A stretch of 64,000 nucleotides of DNA from an uncultured Microbacterium sp. (GTDB lineage Bacteria; Actinomycetota; Actinomycetes; Actinomycetales; Microbacteriaceae). The DNA lies in contig CAJYHN010000002.1 of NCBI GenBank assembly GCA_913774665.1, positions 186,001-250,000 of the forward strand, read 5' to 3'. Below are positions 18,566 through 31,251 of the stretch, in pieces. The stretch's first letter is position 1. Each line of letters begins with the position of its first letter. The notes below the pieces were generated by a model. It saw only the letters and a program-made list of their open reading frames with translations. It searched no databases and was not told the origin of the DNA. Position numbers and translations under genes: made by a program.

Positions 18566-19642
18566 TCACGCACCGACCTCCTGGTAGGCCGCGAACAGCA
18601 GGGACTCGTCGGGTGCCTGCAGCACCGTCGGGCGGGCGAGGTCGTCGAGCACGATGAAGCGCAGCATGCTGCCGCGGCTCTTCTTGTCGCGCTGCATCGT
18701 GGCCTTGAGCGTCTGGAACGCGCCGGCGCGGTAGGTCGTCGGAAGCCCCAGTGACTCGAGCACCGTGCGATGGCGCTGGGCGACGTCGTCGGACAGGCGA
18801 CCGGCGAGGCGCGACAGCTCGGCCGCGAAGACCATGCCGACCGAGATCGCCGCGCCGTGGCGCCAGCGGTAGCGCTCGGCGTGCTCGATCGCGTGTCCGA
18901 GGGTGTGGCCGTAGTTCAGCACCTCGCGCAGCCCGGCCTCGCGCAGGTCTTCGCCGACGACGCGAGCCTTCATGTCGATCGCGAGCTCGACGCAGCGGCG
19001 GAAGCCGTCTCCGCGCGGATCGACGATCCCCTCCGGGTCGGCCTCGATCAGGTCCAGGATCTCGGGATGCCAGATGAAGCCCGCCTTGACCACCTCGGCG
19101 AACCCGGCGGTCGCCTCGTTCTTCGACAGCGTGTCGAGCAGATCCAGGTCGCACACCACGGCGACCGGAGGCCAGAACGCGCCGACGAGGTTCTTGCCCT
19201 CGGCGGTGTTGATGCCGGTCTTGCCGCCCACCGCGGCATCCACCATCCCGAGCACGGTCGTCGGAACCTGCACGAGCGCGACGCCGCGCAGCCAGGTCGC
19301 CGCGACGAAGCCCGCGAGGTCGGTCACCGCTCCCCCGCCGAAACCGATCACGACGTCGGTGCGGGTGAAGTCGGCCTGACCCATGACCTGCCAGCAGAAG
19401 GCCGCGACCTCGACGCGTTTTCCGGCCTCGGCGTCGGGGATCTCGGCGAGCAGCACCTGCCGGTCGCCCATCAGCTGCGCCCGCAGCTCCTCGGCTTGCT
19501 TCGCGAGGGTCGGCGGGTGCACGACGAGCACCTTCTGCGCCCCCGCGGGGAGCGTCTCGCCGAGCGAGGCGAGCAGGCCCCGACCGATCGTGATGTCGTA
19601 GCCGGGGTCACCGGCGACGCTGATGGTGGTGGTGTCGGTCAT
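18566..19642 (-). CDS. aroB: 3-dehydroquinate synthase
   Basis: Second step of the shikimate pathway: converts DAHP to 3-dehydroquinate using NAD and a divalent metal. 358 aa. Visible signatures: [19 protein letters not shown] and [20 protein letters not shown] (nucleotide and phosphate site), [10 protein letters not shown], and the metal ligands in [12 protein letters not shown] and [13 protein letters not shown] overlaps the aroK stop (ATGA), so aroC-aroK-aroB is one translational unit. Confidence 0.98.
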   Translation of the reverse strand: MTDTTTISVAGDPGYDITIGRGLLASLGETLPAGAQKVLVVHPPTLAKQAEELRAQLMGDRQVLLAEIPDAEAGKRVEVAAFCWQVMGQADFTRTDVVIGFGGGAVTDLAGFVAATWLRGVALVQVPTTVLGMVDAAVGGKTGINTAEGKNLVGAFWPPVAVVCDLDLLDTLSKNEATAGFAEVVKAGFIWHPEILDLIEADPEGIVDPRGDGFRRCVELAIDMKARVVGEDLREAGLREVLNYGHTLGHAIEHAERYRWRHGAAISVGMVFAAELSRLAGRLSDDVAQRHRTVLESLGLPTTYRAGAFQTLKATMQRDKKSRGSMLRFIVLDDLARPTVLQAPDESLLFAAYQEVGA

Positions 19643-20193
19643 GCCGTCTCTCCGGCCGGCACACGGCGTGCCCAGGCCACGATGTCGTCCACGACCCGCG
19701 AGAGGGGGCCGGACGAGGTGTCGAATGCGATGTCGGCCGTCTGCTCGTAGACGGCTCGGCGCTCGTCGAAGATGCGCTGCCAGCGCGCGACGGGATCTTC
19801 TCCGCCGAGCAACGGCCGCTCGTCGCCGTGGATGCGGGATGCCACGACATGCGGCGCGACCGTCAGCAGCACGACGTGATGCTCGCGCAGGCGTTCGCGC
19901 GTCAGCGGGTCGAGCACTGCTCCCCCGCCGAGCGCCACGACACCGCCGCGGGCCAGGGCCTCGACGACGGCGTCGCGCTCCAGGGCGCGGAAGTGCGGTT
20001 CGCCGTGCGCGGCGAACAGTGCCGGGATCGGACCGTGGTCGCGCACGACGAGCTTGTCGGTGTCGGTGAACGGCGTTCCGAGCGCGCGTGCCACACGACG
20101 GCCCACGCTCGTCTTCCCCGCCCCCATCGGCCCGATGAGCACGACGGCGGGACCCGCGGACGCGGTCTCGGAAGCGGCGTCAGGCGAGGTCAT
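19639..20193 (-). CDS. aroK: Shikimate kinase
   Basis: Phosphorylates shikimate at O3. 184 aa from ATG 20193. P-loop [15 protein letters not shown] near residue 19, substrate-binding FTDTDKLV and [15 protein letters not shown] near residue 88, and RPLLGG in the lid. The start overlaps the 3' end of aroC by 14 bp. A longer upstream reading in the same frame runs through aroC in antisense-like low complexity and is rejected. Confidence 0.96.
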   Translation of the reverse strand: MTSPDAASETASAGPAVVLIGPMGAGKTSVGRRVARALGTPFTDTDKLVVRDHGPIPALFAAHGEPHFRALERDAVVEALARGGVVALGGGAVLDPLTRERLREHHVVLLTVAPHVVASRIHGDERPLLGGEDPVARWQRIFDERRAVYEQTADIAFDTSSGPLSRVVDDIVAWARRVPAGETA

Positions 20194-21406
20194 GCGCGAG
20201 GAGCGCCGCGTCGGACGCGTCGGTCGTGCGCAGCGTCTCGGGCAGGTTCGCGAGATAGGTCTCGACGTTGCGGCGGGTCTCGACGATGTTGTCGCCGCCG
20301 AACTTCTCGAGAACGGCGTCGGCGAGGGTGATCGCGACCATGGCCTCGGCGACGACACCGGCGGCGGGGACCGCGCAGACGTCGGAGCGCTGGTGGTGCG
20401 CCGCGGCGGTGTCGCCCGTGGCGACATCGACCGTGCGCAGGGCCTTGGGGATCGTCGCGATCGGCTTCATGCCGGCGCGCACGCGCAGCACGGTGCCGGT
20501 CGACATGCCGCCCTCGGTGCCGCCCGCGCGATCGGACGACCGGGTGATCCCGTCACCCGTGGCGAAGAGCTCGTCGTGCGCCTGCGATCCACGGCGGGTC
20601 GTTGTGAGGAAGCCGTCGCCGACCTCGACGCCCTTGATCGCCTGGATGCTCATCAGAGCCTGAGCCAGCTTGGCATCCAGTCGACGATCCCACTGCACGT
20701 GGGAGCCGAGTCCGGGCGGGAGGCCGTAGGCGAGGACCTCGACGACGCCGCCGAGCGTGTCACCGGTCTTCTTCGCGTCGTCGACCTCGGCCACCATCGC
20801 GGCACTCGTCTCGGCGTGGAAGCACCGCAGCGGGTCGGCATCGAGGCGGTCGACGTCGTCGGGCGTCGGGAACTCGGCATCGTCGGGGACGCGCACCGGG
20901 CCGATCGAGAGGGTGTGACTGACCAGACGGATGCCGAGTTCGTTCAGGAACGACCGTGCGACGGCGCCGAGGGCGACGCGTGCGGCGGTCTCGCGGGCCG
21001 AGGCCCGCTCGAGGATCGGTCGGGCCTCGTCGAAGCCGTACTTCTGCATGCCGACGAGGTCGGCGTGACCGGGACGCGGCCGCGTGAGAGCGGCGCCGCG
21101 ACCCCGCGAGCGATCGGACAGCTCCACGGGCTCGGGGCTCATGACCTCGGTCCACTTGGGCCATTCGGTGTTGCCGATGCGCAACGCGATCGGGCTGCCG
21201 ATCGTGAAGCCGTGCACGATGCCGGTCGACAGCGACAGCTCGTCTTCTTCGAATTTCATGCGCGAGCCCCGGCCGTAGCCCAGGCGACGACGCGCGAGTT
21301 CGGCGCGGATCTGGGCCGCAGAGATGGGGACGCCGGCCGGCATCCCTTCCATGAGGGCGATCAGCTCGGGGCCGTGGGACTCGCCGGCGGTGAGAACGCG
21401 AAGCAT
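20180..21406 (-). CDS. aroC: Chorismate synthase
   Basis: Final shikimate-pathway step, EPSP to chorismate, needing reduced FMN. 408 aa from ATG 21406 ([20 protein letters not shown]). Signatures [42 protein letters not shown] and [13 protein letters not shown] are all present. It begins 4 nt after the aroE stop and overlaps aroK downstream. Confidence 0.98.
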   Translation of the reverse strand: MLRVLTAGESHGPELIALMEGMPAGVPISAAQIRAELARRRLGYGRGSRMKFEEDELSLSTGIVHGFTIGSPIALRIGNTEWPKWTEVMSPEPVELSDRSRGRGAALTRPRPGHADLVGMQKYGFDEARPILERASARETAARVALGAVARSFLNELGIRLVSHTLSIGPVRVPDDAEFPTPDDVDRLDADPLRCFHAETSAAMVAEVDDAKKTGDTLGGVVEVLAYGLPPGLGSHVQWDRRLDAKLAQALMSIQAIKGVEVGDGFLTTTRRGSQAHDELFATGDGITRSSDRAGGTEGGMSTGTVLRVRAGMKPIATIPKALRTVDVATGDTAAAHHQRSDVCAVPAAGVVAEAMVAITLADAVLEKFGGDNIVETRRNVETYLANLPETLRTTDASDAALLAHDLA

Positions 21407-21410
21407 GGTC

Positions 21411-22247
21411 CTAGTCTCCCATGAGCGCGGTGCGCATTGCGGCCAGCACCTCGGCCTCGCGCTCGACGGCGACCCCGGGGTCTCCCCCGACGAAGACGCG
21501 CACCTGCAGCAGGGCCTGGTGAAGAAGCATCGCGAGACCGTCGTGCGCCTCCGTTCCCGCGCGCTCCCACGCTCGGGCGAGCGGGGTCGGCCAGCCACCG
21601 TAGACGACGTCGACGAGCGGACCCGAGACGGATGCCAGATCCTCGGCGACGCGGCCGAGGTCGGTGCCCCCGGGCAGGGCCGCGATGGTGGCGTCGACGC
21701 GTGCCGGCGGCGAGTGGTCGAGAGCGGCCACGCGGATCGTCACGCCCAGGGCGTCGCCGAGAGCGGCGATCGGCGCGGCGGCCTCGGGACGGCGGGCGCG
21801 CACCTCGACGGTCCGGGCACCGGCGCGGGCCGCCGCGACGACCGCCGAGGTCGCGGTGGCACCGGCGCCGAGGACGCGGATGGCCTCGGGCTCTCGCACC
21901 CCGACCTCGTCCAGGGCTCGCGCGAGGCCGCCCACGTCGGTGTTGAAGCCGTGGGGTCCGTCCCCGGTCAGCAGGAAGGTGTTGACGGCGCCGGTGAGGC
22001 GCGCATCGTCGTCGAGCGAGATGGCGTCGCGAGCGGCGGCGTGCTTGAGCGGCATGGTGAGCGAGAGGCCGCGCCAGTCGGCATCCAGGCCCCTCCAGGC
22101 GCTCTCGAAGCCCGCCTCGTCGACCTGCCGGCGCCCGTACTCCCAGTCGAGCTCGAGGACGCCGTACGCGGCGGCGTGCAGCCGGGGCGACCGCGAGTGC
22201 GCGATCGGGTCGCCCCAGACGGCGAGGCGGCGTGGGGCGGTCAGCAT
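21411..22247 (-). CDS. aroE: Shikimate dehydrogenase (or quinate/shikimate dehydrogenase-like)
   Basis: Reduces 3-dehydroshikimate to shikimate with NADPH. 278 aa. The shikimate site is [19 protein letters not shown] and LTMPLKHAA (catalytic Lys), GFNTDVGGL supplies Asn and Asp, and the Rossmann loop is [15 protein letters not shown]. The usual GGAGGA loop is GAGATA here, as in many actinobacterial members. ATG 22247 overlaps the mltG stop by 7 bp and the gene runs directly into aroC, which supports the biosynthetic role. Confidence 0.93.
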   Translation of the reverse strand: MLTAPRRLAVWGDPIAHSRSPRLHAAAYGVLELDWEYGRRQVDEAGFESAWRGLDADWRGLSLTMPLKHAAARDAISLDDDARLTGAVNTFLLTGDGPHGFNTDVGGLARALDEVGVREPEAIRVLGAGATATSAVVAAARAGARTVEVRARRPEAAAPIAALGDALGVTIRVAALDHSPPARVDATIAALPGGTDLGRVAEDLASVSGPLVDVVYGGWPTPLARAWERAGTEAHDGLAMLLHQALLQVRVFVGGDPGVAVEREAEVLAAMRTALMGD

Positions 22248-24349
22248 CCGCCGTTCGGATTCTCGCGGCACCACTGCTGGAACTGCGCGACCGCCTTCTC
22301 CTGATCGGCGTAGGTGGTCGAGAACACCGTCTCGCCCGTCTTCAGGTTCACGGTCGTGAAGTAGTACCAGGGGCCGTCGACCGGATGCATCGCGGCGTCG
22401 ATCGCGAGGTCTCCGGCATTGGCGATGGGGCCGACCGGCAGCCCGGGGTACTTGTAGGTGTTGTACGGGTTGTCGCCGTTCAGGGCGTTCGCGCTCGACG
22501 ACGACGATCCGGCGTCGAGTTCGTTCGCGCCGTACTGCGCGGTGGAGTCCATCTGCAACAGACCGTGCGTCTCGGTGTTGTCGGGCTGCAGGCGGTTCTC
22601 GATCACGCGCGAGACCTTGTAGAAGTCCTCGCTGCTGCGCGCCTCGCGTTCGATGATCGAGGCGATCGTCAGGACGCGCTCCCGATCGTCGGGCGCGACA
22701 CCGGCCTTGTCGAGCGACTCGATCGTGCGCTTGACCATGCGGTCGATGACCTGCGGGGCGGTCACGCCGTCGTCGAAGTCGTAGGTGGCGGGGAAGATCC
22801 AGCCCTCGAGGGTCGACGCCGTCACTCCATAGGTCGACGGCGTTGCCACCGCCGCATCGAGGTCGGCGCGCGGGATGCTCGTCTGCTCGGAGATGATGTC
22901 GAGCGACTGCTTCAGGGTCAGCCCCTCGCGAAGCTGCACGGAATTGTCGAGCCTGCTCGCCGGGTCCTTCAGGGCGGCGAGCACCGCCGCCGAGGTCATC
23001 TGCTGCTGCAACTTGTAGACGCCGGGCTGGAACGTGAAACCGACGGCGTTGTCGACCATGTACTTGTAGAGCGAGTTGGAGGCCTTCGTGACCCCCGCCT
23101 CGAAGAGCTTGGGCGAGACGGACTGCCCCGTGTCGCCGCTCACGATCGTCACGCGGGCCTCGCCGGTGGCCTGGCCCGCCTCGTACTCGAGCGACTCCCC
23201 ATTGCCGAGGAACGCCTGCACGCGCTCCCCGTAGGTGTTCCACAGGGCGATACCTCCGCCGGCGACACCGCCGACGAGGACCAGCACGATCGCGAGGGCG
23301 ATCCAGCGACCGACGGACCGGCGCCGCTTGGGAGGCTTCTGCGGTGCCCACCCGATCTGCTGCGTGGTGGTCTCACCGGTGAACAGGTCTTCGAGGGATC
23401 CGGATGCCGCGCTCGAACGCGACGCTTCGGGGGCGGCGGCTGCGGCTCCGGCTCCGGCTCCGACGAGCACGGGCTCGCGATCGCGCGACGGTTCGGTGCG
23501 GCGGGCGTTCGCGCCGGCGGGGCGCGGGGTGTCGGCGGGGCGGGTCTCGCTGGCGCGCGGGGTCTCGGTGGAGCGCGGGGCTTCGAAGGAGCGCGGGGTC
23601 TCGGCGGCGCGCGGGGTCTCGGCGGCGCGCGGGGCGTCGGCGGAGCTCGGGGCCTCGGCTCGACGGGCGGCCGCTTGCCACACGGCGGACTGCGTGTCGC
23701 GGAACGGCTGTGCGTCGCGAGGAGGGTGCGCGTTCGGGGAGGCCGGCGCGGAGCGGGCGTCGAGCGCGTCGTCGGAGGACGATGGGGCGACCGAACGCGG
23801 ACCGGCGGCGGCAGCGGCCTGAGCGCGTGACGCCTCCTCCCGGACCGGCTGTGCGGCGCCGGGGGTTCCGGACGCGGTGGGGGCGCTCGTGCGACGGGGG
23901 CCGGGGGCGGTGTCGCCGCTGCGGCGCGGTCCGGGAGCGTCATCGGACCGGCCGGCCGGGAGGGGCGAGCGCTCGGACGCGGTCGAGGAAGCCGCGGCTC
24001 CGGGCAACGACGAGGGCTCTCCCCAGCGGGTGCCCTGCTGCTCCTCGGCGGCGCGGGGGGCCGGCGCGGGTGCCGAGGCGGCCGGGAGGGACGCGGTCTG
24101 GCGAGGCGCCTCGGCACGTGAGGTGGCGGCTGCGGAGTCGTCCGCTGCGCGAGCGGCCTGGTCCGATCCGGTGATCGGGGTCGCTTCCGTCGCGGCCCGG
24201 CGGGCCTCTCGAGCTGCTCGGCGCGAGGGCGGCGCGGCATCCGTCTGCGGCGCGGACTCCCGTGAGCTGCGCGCGCCGGTGCGCGGGTCGGGCAGACGAC
24301 CGTAGAGATCCGCGAACGGATCGCTCTCAGGGGGCTGGTTCTCGGGCAT
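22241..24349 (-). CDS. mltG: Endolytic murein transglycosylase MltG with long disordered cytoplasmic tail
   Basis: Cleaves nascent glycan strands at the membrane and may set strand length. 702 aa from ATG 24349. Residues 1-345 are a Pro/Ala/Arg/Glu-rich disordered region with short repeats (variants of ETPRA). One membrane helix follows (LAIVLVLVGGVAGGGIAL), then the extracellular LysM-like and YceG domains with the catalytic Glu in TIASIIEREAR and the signature HGLLQMDSTAQYG. Typical MltG is 340-400 aa, so the N-terminal extension nearly doubles it. Lies 1 nt after ruvX. Confidence 0.95.
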   Translation of the reverse strand: MPENQPPESDPFADLYGRLPDPRTGARSSRESAPQTDAAPPSRRAAREARRAATEATPITGSDQAARAADDSAAATSRAEAPRQTASLPAASAPAPAPRAAEEQQGTRWGEPSSLPGAAASSTASERSPLPAGRSDDAPGPRRSGDTAPGPRRTSAPTASGTPGAAQPVREEASRAQAAAAAGPRSVAPSSSDDALDARSAPASPNAHPPRDAQPFRDTQSAVWQAAARRAEAPSSADAPRAAETPRAAETPRSFEAPRSTETPRASETRPADTPRPAGANARRTEPSRDREPVLVGAGAGAAAAAPEASRSSAASGSLEDLFTGETTTQQIGWAPQKPPKRRRSVGRWIALAIVLVLVGGVAGGGIALWNTYGERVQAFLGNGESLEYEAGQATGEARVTIVSGDTGQSVSPKLFEAGVTKASNSLYKYMVDNAVGFTFQPGVYKLQQQMTSAAVLAALKDPASRLDNSVQLREGLTLKQSLDIISEQTSIPRADLDAAVATPSTYGVTASTLEGWIFPATYDFDDGVTAPQVIDRMVKRTIESLDKAGVAPDDRERVLTIASIIEREARSSEDFYKVSRVIENRLQPDNTETHGLLQMDSTAQYGANELDAGSSSSSANALNGDNPYNTYKYPGLPVGPIANAGDLAIDAAMHPVDGPWYYFTTVNLKTGETVFSTTYADQEKAVAQFQQWCRENPNGGC

Positions 24350-24350
24350 G

Positions 24351-24820
24351 TCAGGCGGGCTCCTGTCCCGGTGTGACGGTGGGTCCGGCCGGCTCGCCAG
24401 ACTGTCGCTCCACGTCGAGCGCCTGCTGCAGAAGGACCACAGCGGCGACTTGGTCCACAATGCTACGAGAATCCCGCTGGGAACGCCCTGCTTCTCTCAA
24501 CACGCCGTGCGCCGAGACGGTACTCAACCGTTCGTCGACCAGTCGGACGGGCATGGGGAGCGCCTCCGCGAGAGCAGCCGCGAACGTCCGCGCATCGGTG
24601 GTCGACGCCGTGTCCTCCCCGCGCAGGTTGAGAGGAAGCCCGACCAGGATCTCGAAGGCTTCGTACTCCGCAGCCAGCGCCGCGATCCGCCGGATCGGCT
24701 CCCCCTTTCGGGGCACGGTCTCGACCGGAACGGCTAGCACCCCGTCCGGATCCGACCGTGCCACGCCCACGCGGGCACGCCCGACGTCGATACCGAACCG
24801 GATGCCGCGACGGAACGCCG

Positions 24821-24824
<4 letters not shown>
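24351..24824 (-). CDS. ruvX: Holliday junction resolvase-like / pre-16S rRNA nuclease RuvX (YqgF)
   Basis: 157 aa from GTG 24824, which overlaps the alaS stop as GTGA. RNase H-fold with GIDVGRARVGVARSD at the N-terminus (first acidic residue), EILVGLPLNLRGE and VDERLST in the middle, and IVDQVAAVVLLQQAL at the C-terminus with the last catalytic Asp. The family processes the 5' end of 16S rRNA. The alaS-ruvX-mltG order is conserved in actinobacteria. Confidence 0.94.
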
Positions 24825-27490
<2,666 letters not shown>

Positions 27491-27552
27491 GGCGGGTCTT
27501 TCCGTACGCATGCGGATCCGCCCCACGTACCGGGGCGGGAGGCCGGAGGGGG

Positions 27553-27843
27553 TCAGTCGGAGGAGGAAACGGCCTTCTTGGCCGCGGCGGCGGCGGATTC
27601 CACCGCGTCGCCGGTTTTGTCGACAGCGGAGGACGCGACGCCCTTGGCGTCGTCGATGATCTCGGAGAGACGGTTCTCCTGCTGGTGGTAGGCGTCGCTC
27701 ATGTGGTCGGTGAACTCGCTGATGCGCGAGTCGAGCTGCGCGAGCAGCTCCTGACCGCGAGGGTCCTTGTTGACGAGATGGGCGGCGACGAAACCGCCGG
27801 CGATACCCAGCGCGAACCAGACGAGGCTTTTCACGATCACCAC
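27553..27843 (-). CDS. Small membrane-anchored protein of unknown function
   Basis: 96 aa. Residues 3-23 form a membrane helix (KSLVWFALGIAGGFVAAHLV); the rest is a predicted amphipathic helix (ISEFTDHMSDAYHQQENRL, then Ala/Lys-rich ends) likely to form coiled coil. Start is one of three nearby GTG codons (27843, 27840, 27834); GAGG lies 5 nt before the first. Small membrane proteins are often found between rpsD and alaS in actinobacteria. Function unknown. Confidence 0.75.
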   Translation of the reverse strand: MVIVKSLVWFALGIAGGFVAAHLVNKDPRGQELLAQLDSRISEFTDHMSDAYHQQENRLSEIIDDAKGVASSAVDKTGDAVESAAAAAKKAVSSSD

Positions 27844-28014
27844 TTCTTCCTCGATACGACGCCGCGATCACGGCCCTCTCCATCGTAGGCGAGGGGCCCC
27901 GCTTCCCGGGCAAAGGCGCGGACGCCGCCCGCCCCGCCCCCACCCCGTTCACGCAGACGGTCACGGGTCGGCGAACCCGCGACCTTCGGATGGCCTCTGC
28001 GTTCATTCGCCGCT
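27844..28014. other. Intergenic segment with degenerate first repeat unit
   Basis: No gene seen. 27962-27984 holds GGTCG, a 9-nt spacer and CGACC followed by a GCGTTCATTCGCCG element, which looks like a decayed unit of the array that follows. Confidence 0.4.
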
Positions 28015-28532
28015 CATGGTCGGGTGCGCGGCGGTGCCCCGACCATCTCAGGCAATCGAATCCACCCCCTCGGCGTTCATTTGCCGCACATAGTCGCCAG
28101 CGCGGCGAGGTTGCGACCATCTGGGGCAATCGAATCCACGCCTTCAGCGTTCATTCGCCGCACATGGTCGCCAGCGCGGCGAGGTTTCGACCATCTCAGG
28201 CAATCGAACCAGCGCCCTCGGCGTTCATTTGCCGCACATGGTCGCCAGCGCGTCGAGGTTGCGACCCTCTGGGGCAATCGAATCCACGCCCTCGGCCTTC
28301 GTTCGCCGCACATGGTCGGGTGCGCGGCGGGGCCCCGACCATCTCGAGCAATCCAACCAATGCCCTCGGCCTTCGTTCGCCGCACATGGTCGCTGGCGCA
28401 GCGAGGTTGCGACCATCTCAGGCAATCGAACCCAAGCCCTCCGCATTCATTCGCCGCACATGGTCGCCGGCGCGGCGGTGCCCCGACCATCTCAGGCAAA
28501 CGAACCAACGCCCCCGCGCCCATCCTCCGCAG
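28015..28532. repeat. Seven-unit 74-bp tandem array; each unit contains a conserved hairpin
   Basis: Units begin at 28015, 28089, 28163, 28237, 28311, 28385 and 28459, exactly 74 bp apart. Each starts with ATGGTCG and 24-29 nt later has CGACCAT (unit 2 and unit 4 have one mismatch), making a 7-9 bp stem. The next stem pair is G-C in units 1 and 5 but C-G in units 2, 4 and 6, a compensatory change. Unit 7 has the left arm of one type and the right arm of the other. The array lies between the rpsD terminator and the small membrane protein gene. All six frames stay largely open, but 74 is not divisible by three and no start or ribosome site is convincing. Confidence 0.93.
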
Positions 28533-28571
28533 ACGACGAAGCTTCGCGCGAAGCGCAACCCGCGAACGACA

Positions 28572-28599
28572 AAGGGCGCCGGGAGAACCCGACGCCCTT
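28572..28599 (-). terminator. Rho-independent terminator of rpsD
   Basis: A 12-bp stem on the minus strand (AAGGGCGTCGGG, loop TTCT, CCCGGCGCCCTT, with one G-U pair) follows the rpsD stop by 16 nt and is followed by TTTG. It separates rpsD from the 74-bp array. Confidence 0.85.
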
Positions 28600-28615
28600 C
28601 GTGTGCTCGCTGGGA

Positions 28616-29245
28616 TCAGCGGGCGGCGTAGTACTCGACGACGAGCTGCACGTCACACGTGACGGGCACCTCGGCGCGCTTGGGACGACGCACGAGCTTC
28701 GCCTGCAGCGTGGAGAGGTCGACCTCGAGGTAGCCCGGAACGGGGGGCAGCACTTCGGCGTGCCCACCAGCGGCGGCGACCTGGAAGGGCTCGAGGCCCT
28801 CACTCTTGGTCTTGACGTGGATCAGCTGACCCGGCTTCACGCGGAACGACGGGCGGTCCACGAGCTGGCCGTCGACCATGATGTGGCGGTGCACGACGAG
28901 CTGGCGAGCCTGCGCGGTGGTGCGGGCGAAGCCCGAACGCACGACGAGGGCGTCCAGACGCATCTCGAGCAGCTCGACCAGGTTCTCACCGGTCAGGCCC
29001 TCGGTGCGGCGGGCCTCGTTGAACGCGATGCGAAGCTGCTTCTCGCGGATGCCGTACTGCTCGCGCAGACGCTGCTTCTCACGGAGACGGACGGCGTAGT
29101 CGCTGTCGGCCTTGCGCTTGGTGCGGCCGTGCTCGCCGGGAGCGTAGGGACGCTTCTCGAGGTAGCGGGCGGCCTTAGGGGTGAGTGCGACGCCGAGGGC
29201 GCGCGACAGACGCACCTTACGGCGGTCCTGAGACTTCGTGGTCAC
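28616..29245 (-). CDS. rpsD: 30S ribosomal protein S4
   Basis: 209 aa. N-terminal RKVRLSRALGVAL, the S4 RNA-binding domain MRLDALVVRSGFARTTAQAR and LVVHRHIMVDGQLVDRPSF, and the C-terminal VVEYYAR-like end. The zinc-binding Cys cluster of some S4 proteins is absent, so this is the C-minus paralogue type. GTG start with GGAAGGAG 8 nt upstream. It is a lone gene here, outside the ribosomal operons, and S4 may autoregulate through its 150-nt leader. A -10 candidate TAGCAT lies near 29400. Confidence 0.97.
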   Translation of the reverse strand: MTTKSQDRRKVRLSRALGVALTPKAARYLEKRPYAPGEHGRTKRKADSDYAVRLREKQRLREQYGIREKQLRIAFNEARRTEGLTGENLVELLEMRLDALVVRSGFARTTAQARQLVVHRHIMVDGQLVDRPSFRVKPGQLIHVKTKSEGLEPFQVAAAGGHAEVLPPVPGYLEVDLSTLQAKLVRRPKRAEVPVTCDVQLVVEYYAAR

Positions 29246-29433
29246 GAAGTTCTCCTTCCGATGACGTGGCCGCGCCTTTCACGGCTCACGGGCGTATCGC
29301 CCCCTTCCGCCCGATCCGAAGCGCACGCCGGGGCGCACCGGAAGGTGATCACAGGAAGGAGGGGATGCCCGAAAACCCTGTTTCGAGCCGGTTCATGCTA
29401 TCAGAGCGGGCCGGGCGCATCCCGGATGCCGTG

Positions 29434-30843
29434 TCAACGCCCCTCGAGAATGCGGCGGATCTTCTCGAGGCGCGCCGACACGTCGCGTTCGGCACCGTGA
29501 CTGGTGGGTTCGTAGTACCGCTTGCCGACGAGCTCGTCGGGCAGGTACTGCTGCGTGACGATGCCGATCTCGCTGTCGTGCGCGTACTTGTAGCCCTTGC
29601 CGTGGCCGAGACGCTTGGCTCCCGGATAGTGCGCGTCCCGCAGGTGCAGGGGGACGCGCCCGAAGCCGCCCGCGCGCACGTCGGCGATCGCGGCGTTGAT
29701 GGCGTTGTACGCGGCGTTCGACTTGGCGGTCGTCGCCAGGTACACCGTGGCTTCGGCGAGGGGGATGCGTCCCTCGGGCATGCCGATGAACGCCACCGCG
29801 TCGGCCGCGGCCACCGCGATCTGCAGGGCCTGCGGGTCGGCCATGCCGATGTCCTCAGCGGCCGAGATGACCAGGCGCCGCGCGATGAAGCGGGGGTCCT
29901 CCCCCGCCTCGATCATGCGCGCGAGGTAGTGGATGGCGGCATCCGGATCGGAGCCCCGCACCGACTTGATGAAGGCGCTGATGACGTCGTAGTGCTCGTC
30001 TCCCTGGCGGTCGTAGCGCAGCAGGGCGCGGTCGACGGCCTGGGCGATGTGGTCGGCGGTGATGACGGGCAGCTCGTCGCCCTCGCCGGTGAACGGACCG
30101 GGGTCCTGTTCGTCGTCTTCGTCTTCGTCGTCGTCGCGGGCCGCCGGAGCAGGGGCCCCCGCGTCGTCGCCCGCGACCGAGGCCGCGGCCTCGAGGGCGG
30201 TGAGAGCGCGCCGCGCGTCGCCCGAGGCCAGACGCACCAGCGCCGCCCGGGCGTCGTCGTCGAGCACGACACGACCAGCGAGCCCGCGCGGGTCGGTTAC
30301 CGCGCGATCCACCAGTGCGCCGAGGTCGTCATCGCCGAGCGGGCGGAGGGTGAGCAGAAGGGAGCGAGACAGCAGGGGCGAGATCACCGAGAACGACGGG
30401 TTCTCGGTGGTGGCGGCGATCAAGACGACCCAGCCGTTCTCGACACCCGGCAGCAGGGCGTCCTGCTGCGCTTTGGTGAAGCGGTGGATCTCGTCGAGGA
30501 AGAGGATGGTCGACTGGCCGTACAGATCTCGCTGTGTCAGCGCGTCTTGCATGACCTCGCGCACGTCTTTGACCCCCGCCGTGATGGCCGAGAGCTCCAC
30601 GAACCGCCGCCCCGACGACCGGGCGATCGCCTGCGCCAGCGTGGTCTTTCCGGTGCCGGGCGGACCCCACAGGATCACCGAGGCGGCCGAGACGGATGCC
30701 GAGGAGTCGGTCGTCGCGAGAGTGACCAGCGGGGAGCCGGGTCGCAGCAGATGCCCTTGGCCGGCCACCTCATCGAGGCTCACCGGCCTCATGCGCACCG
30801 CCAACGGCGTCTGGCCTTGGAAGAGCGCGGAAGAAGGGGTCAC
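29434..30843 (-). CDS. rarA: Replication-associated recombination protein RarA (MgsA)
   Basis: 469 aa AAA+ ATPase. N-terminal [17 protein letters not shown], Walker [16 protein letters not shown] near residue 60, Walker [11 protein letters not shown], sensor 1 AATTENPSF, then the C-terminal tetramerisation domain ([23 protein letters not shown]). It acts at stalled forks as a clamp-loader-like protein. Residues 228-252 hold an acidic insert ([11 protein letters not shown]) between the ATPase and C-terminal domains, not usual in the family. Start is GTG 30843 with GGAGAGG just upstream. Confidence 0.95.
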   Translation of the reverse strand: MTPSSALFQGQTPLAVRMRPVSLDEVAGQGHLLRPGSPLVTLATTDSSASVSAASVILWGPPGTGKTTLAQAIARSSGRRFVELSAITAGVKDVREVMQDALTQRDLYGQSTILFLDEIHRFTKAQQDALLPGVENGWVVLIAATTENPSFSVISPLLSRSLLLTLRPLGDDDLGALVDRAVTDPRGLAGRVVLDDDARAALVRLASGDARRALTALEAAASVAGDDAGAPAPAARDDDEDEDDEQDPGPFTGEGDELPVITADHIAQAVDRALLRYDRQGDEHYDVISAFIKSVRGSDPDAAIHYLARMIEAGEDPRFIARRLVISAAEDIGMADPQALQIAVAAADAVAFIGMPEGRIPLAEATVYLATTAKSNAAYNAINAAIADVRAGGFGRVPLHLRDAHYPGAKRLGHGKGYKYAHDSEIGIVTQQYLPDELVGKRYYEPTSHGAERDVSARLEKIRRILEGR

Positions 30844-30960
30844 CTCTCCAGGCTAACCGGGGCCTCCGACACCGGGATCGCCCATGCCCACGCCGTCATC
30901 CGGGACACTCCGACCTCTGTTTATAGGATCGAGGGGCCCGGACGGGCGGAGGAGGTCGAT

Positions 30961-31251
30961 GTGGCGGCGCGTGGGAAAGACCGGCGGACCCGAGAGCAGC
31001 GCGAGCGTGCGCGCGCCTACCAGGCTCGACTCGAACTGCACGACCGTCAGGGACGTCGCCGCACCCGTGACAACCTCGTCGGCGTCATCGTCGGTCTGAT
31101 CGTGATCGCCGGGGCGATCGCCCTGCAGACGGCGTATTTCGTGACCGGTCCCGGAGCGCCGACCCCCGAACCGTCGTCGACGGTCAGCCCGGAGACTCCT
31201 GCCCCGACCGAGATCCCGGCCCCGCTGCCCTCGGAGTCGACCGCACCCTGA
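30961..31251 (+). CDS. Small single-pass membrane protein, basic N-terminus, Pro/Thr/Glu-rich tail
   Basis: 96 aa from GTG 30961, preceded by GGAGGAGG at 5 nt. The first 42 residues are strongly basic and helical (KDRRTREQRERARAYQ), followed by one membrane helix (LVGVIVGLIVIAGAIALQTAY) and an outer tail of Pro, Thr, Ser and Glu. A -10 TATAGGAT lies at 30932-30939. It is divergent from rarA. Function not recognised. Confidence 0.75.
   Translation: MAARGKDRRTREQRERARAYQARLELHDRQGRRRTRDNLVGVIVGLIVIAGAIALQTAYFVTGPGAPTPEPSSTVSPETPAPTEIPAPLPSESTAP

Noticed and set aside
28015-28532. CRISPR array
   Set aside because: The whole 74-bp unit is repeated without unique spacers, and no cas gene is in the window.
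27990-28662. Open frames of about 210 codons through the 74-bp array on both strands
   Set aside because: The period is not a multiple of three, so repeats are read in rotating frames; no ribosome site or conserved peptide. Best explained by lack of stops in GC-rich repeats.
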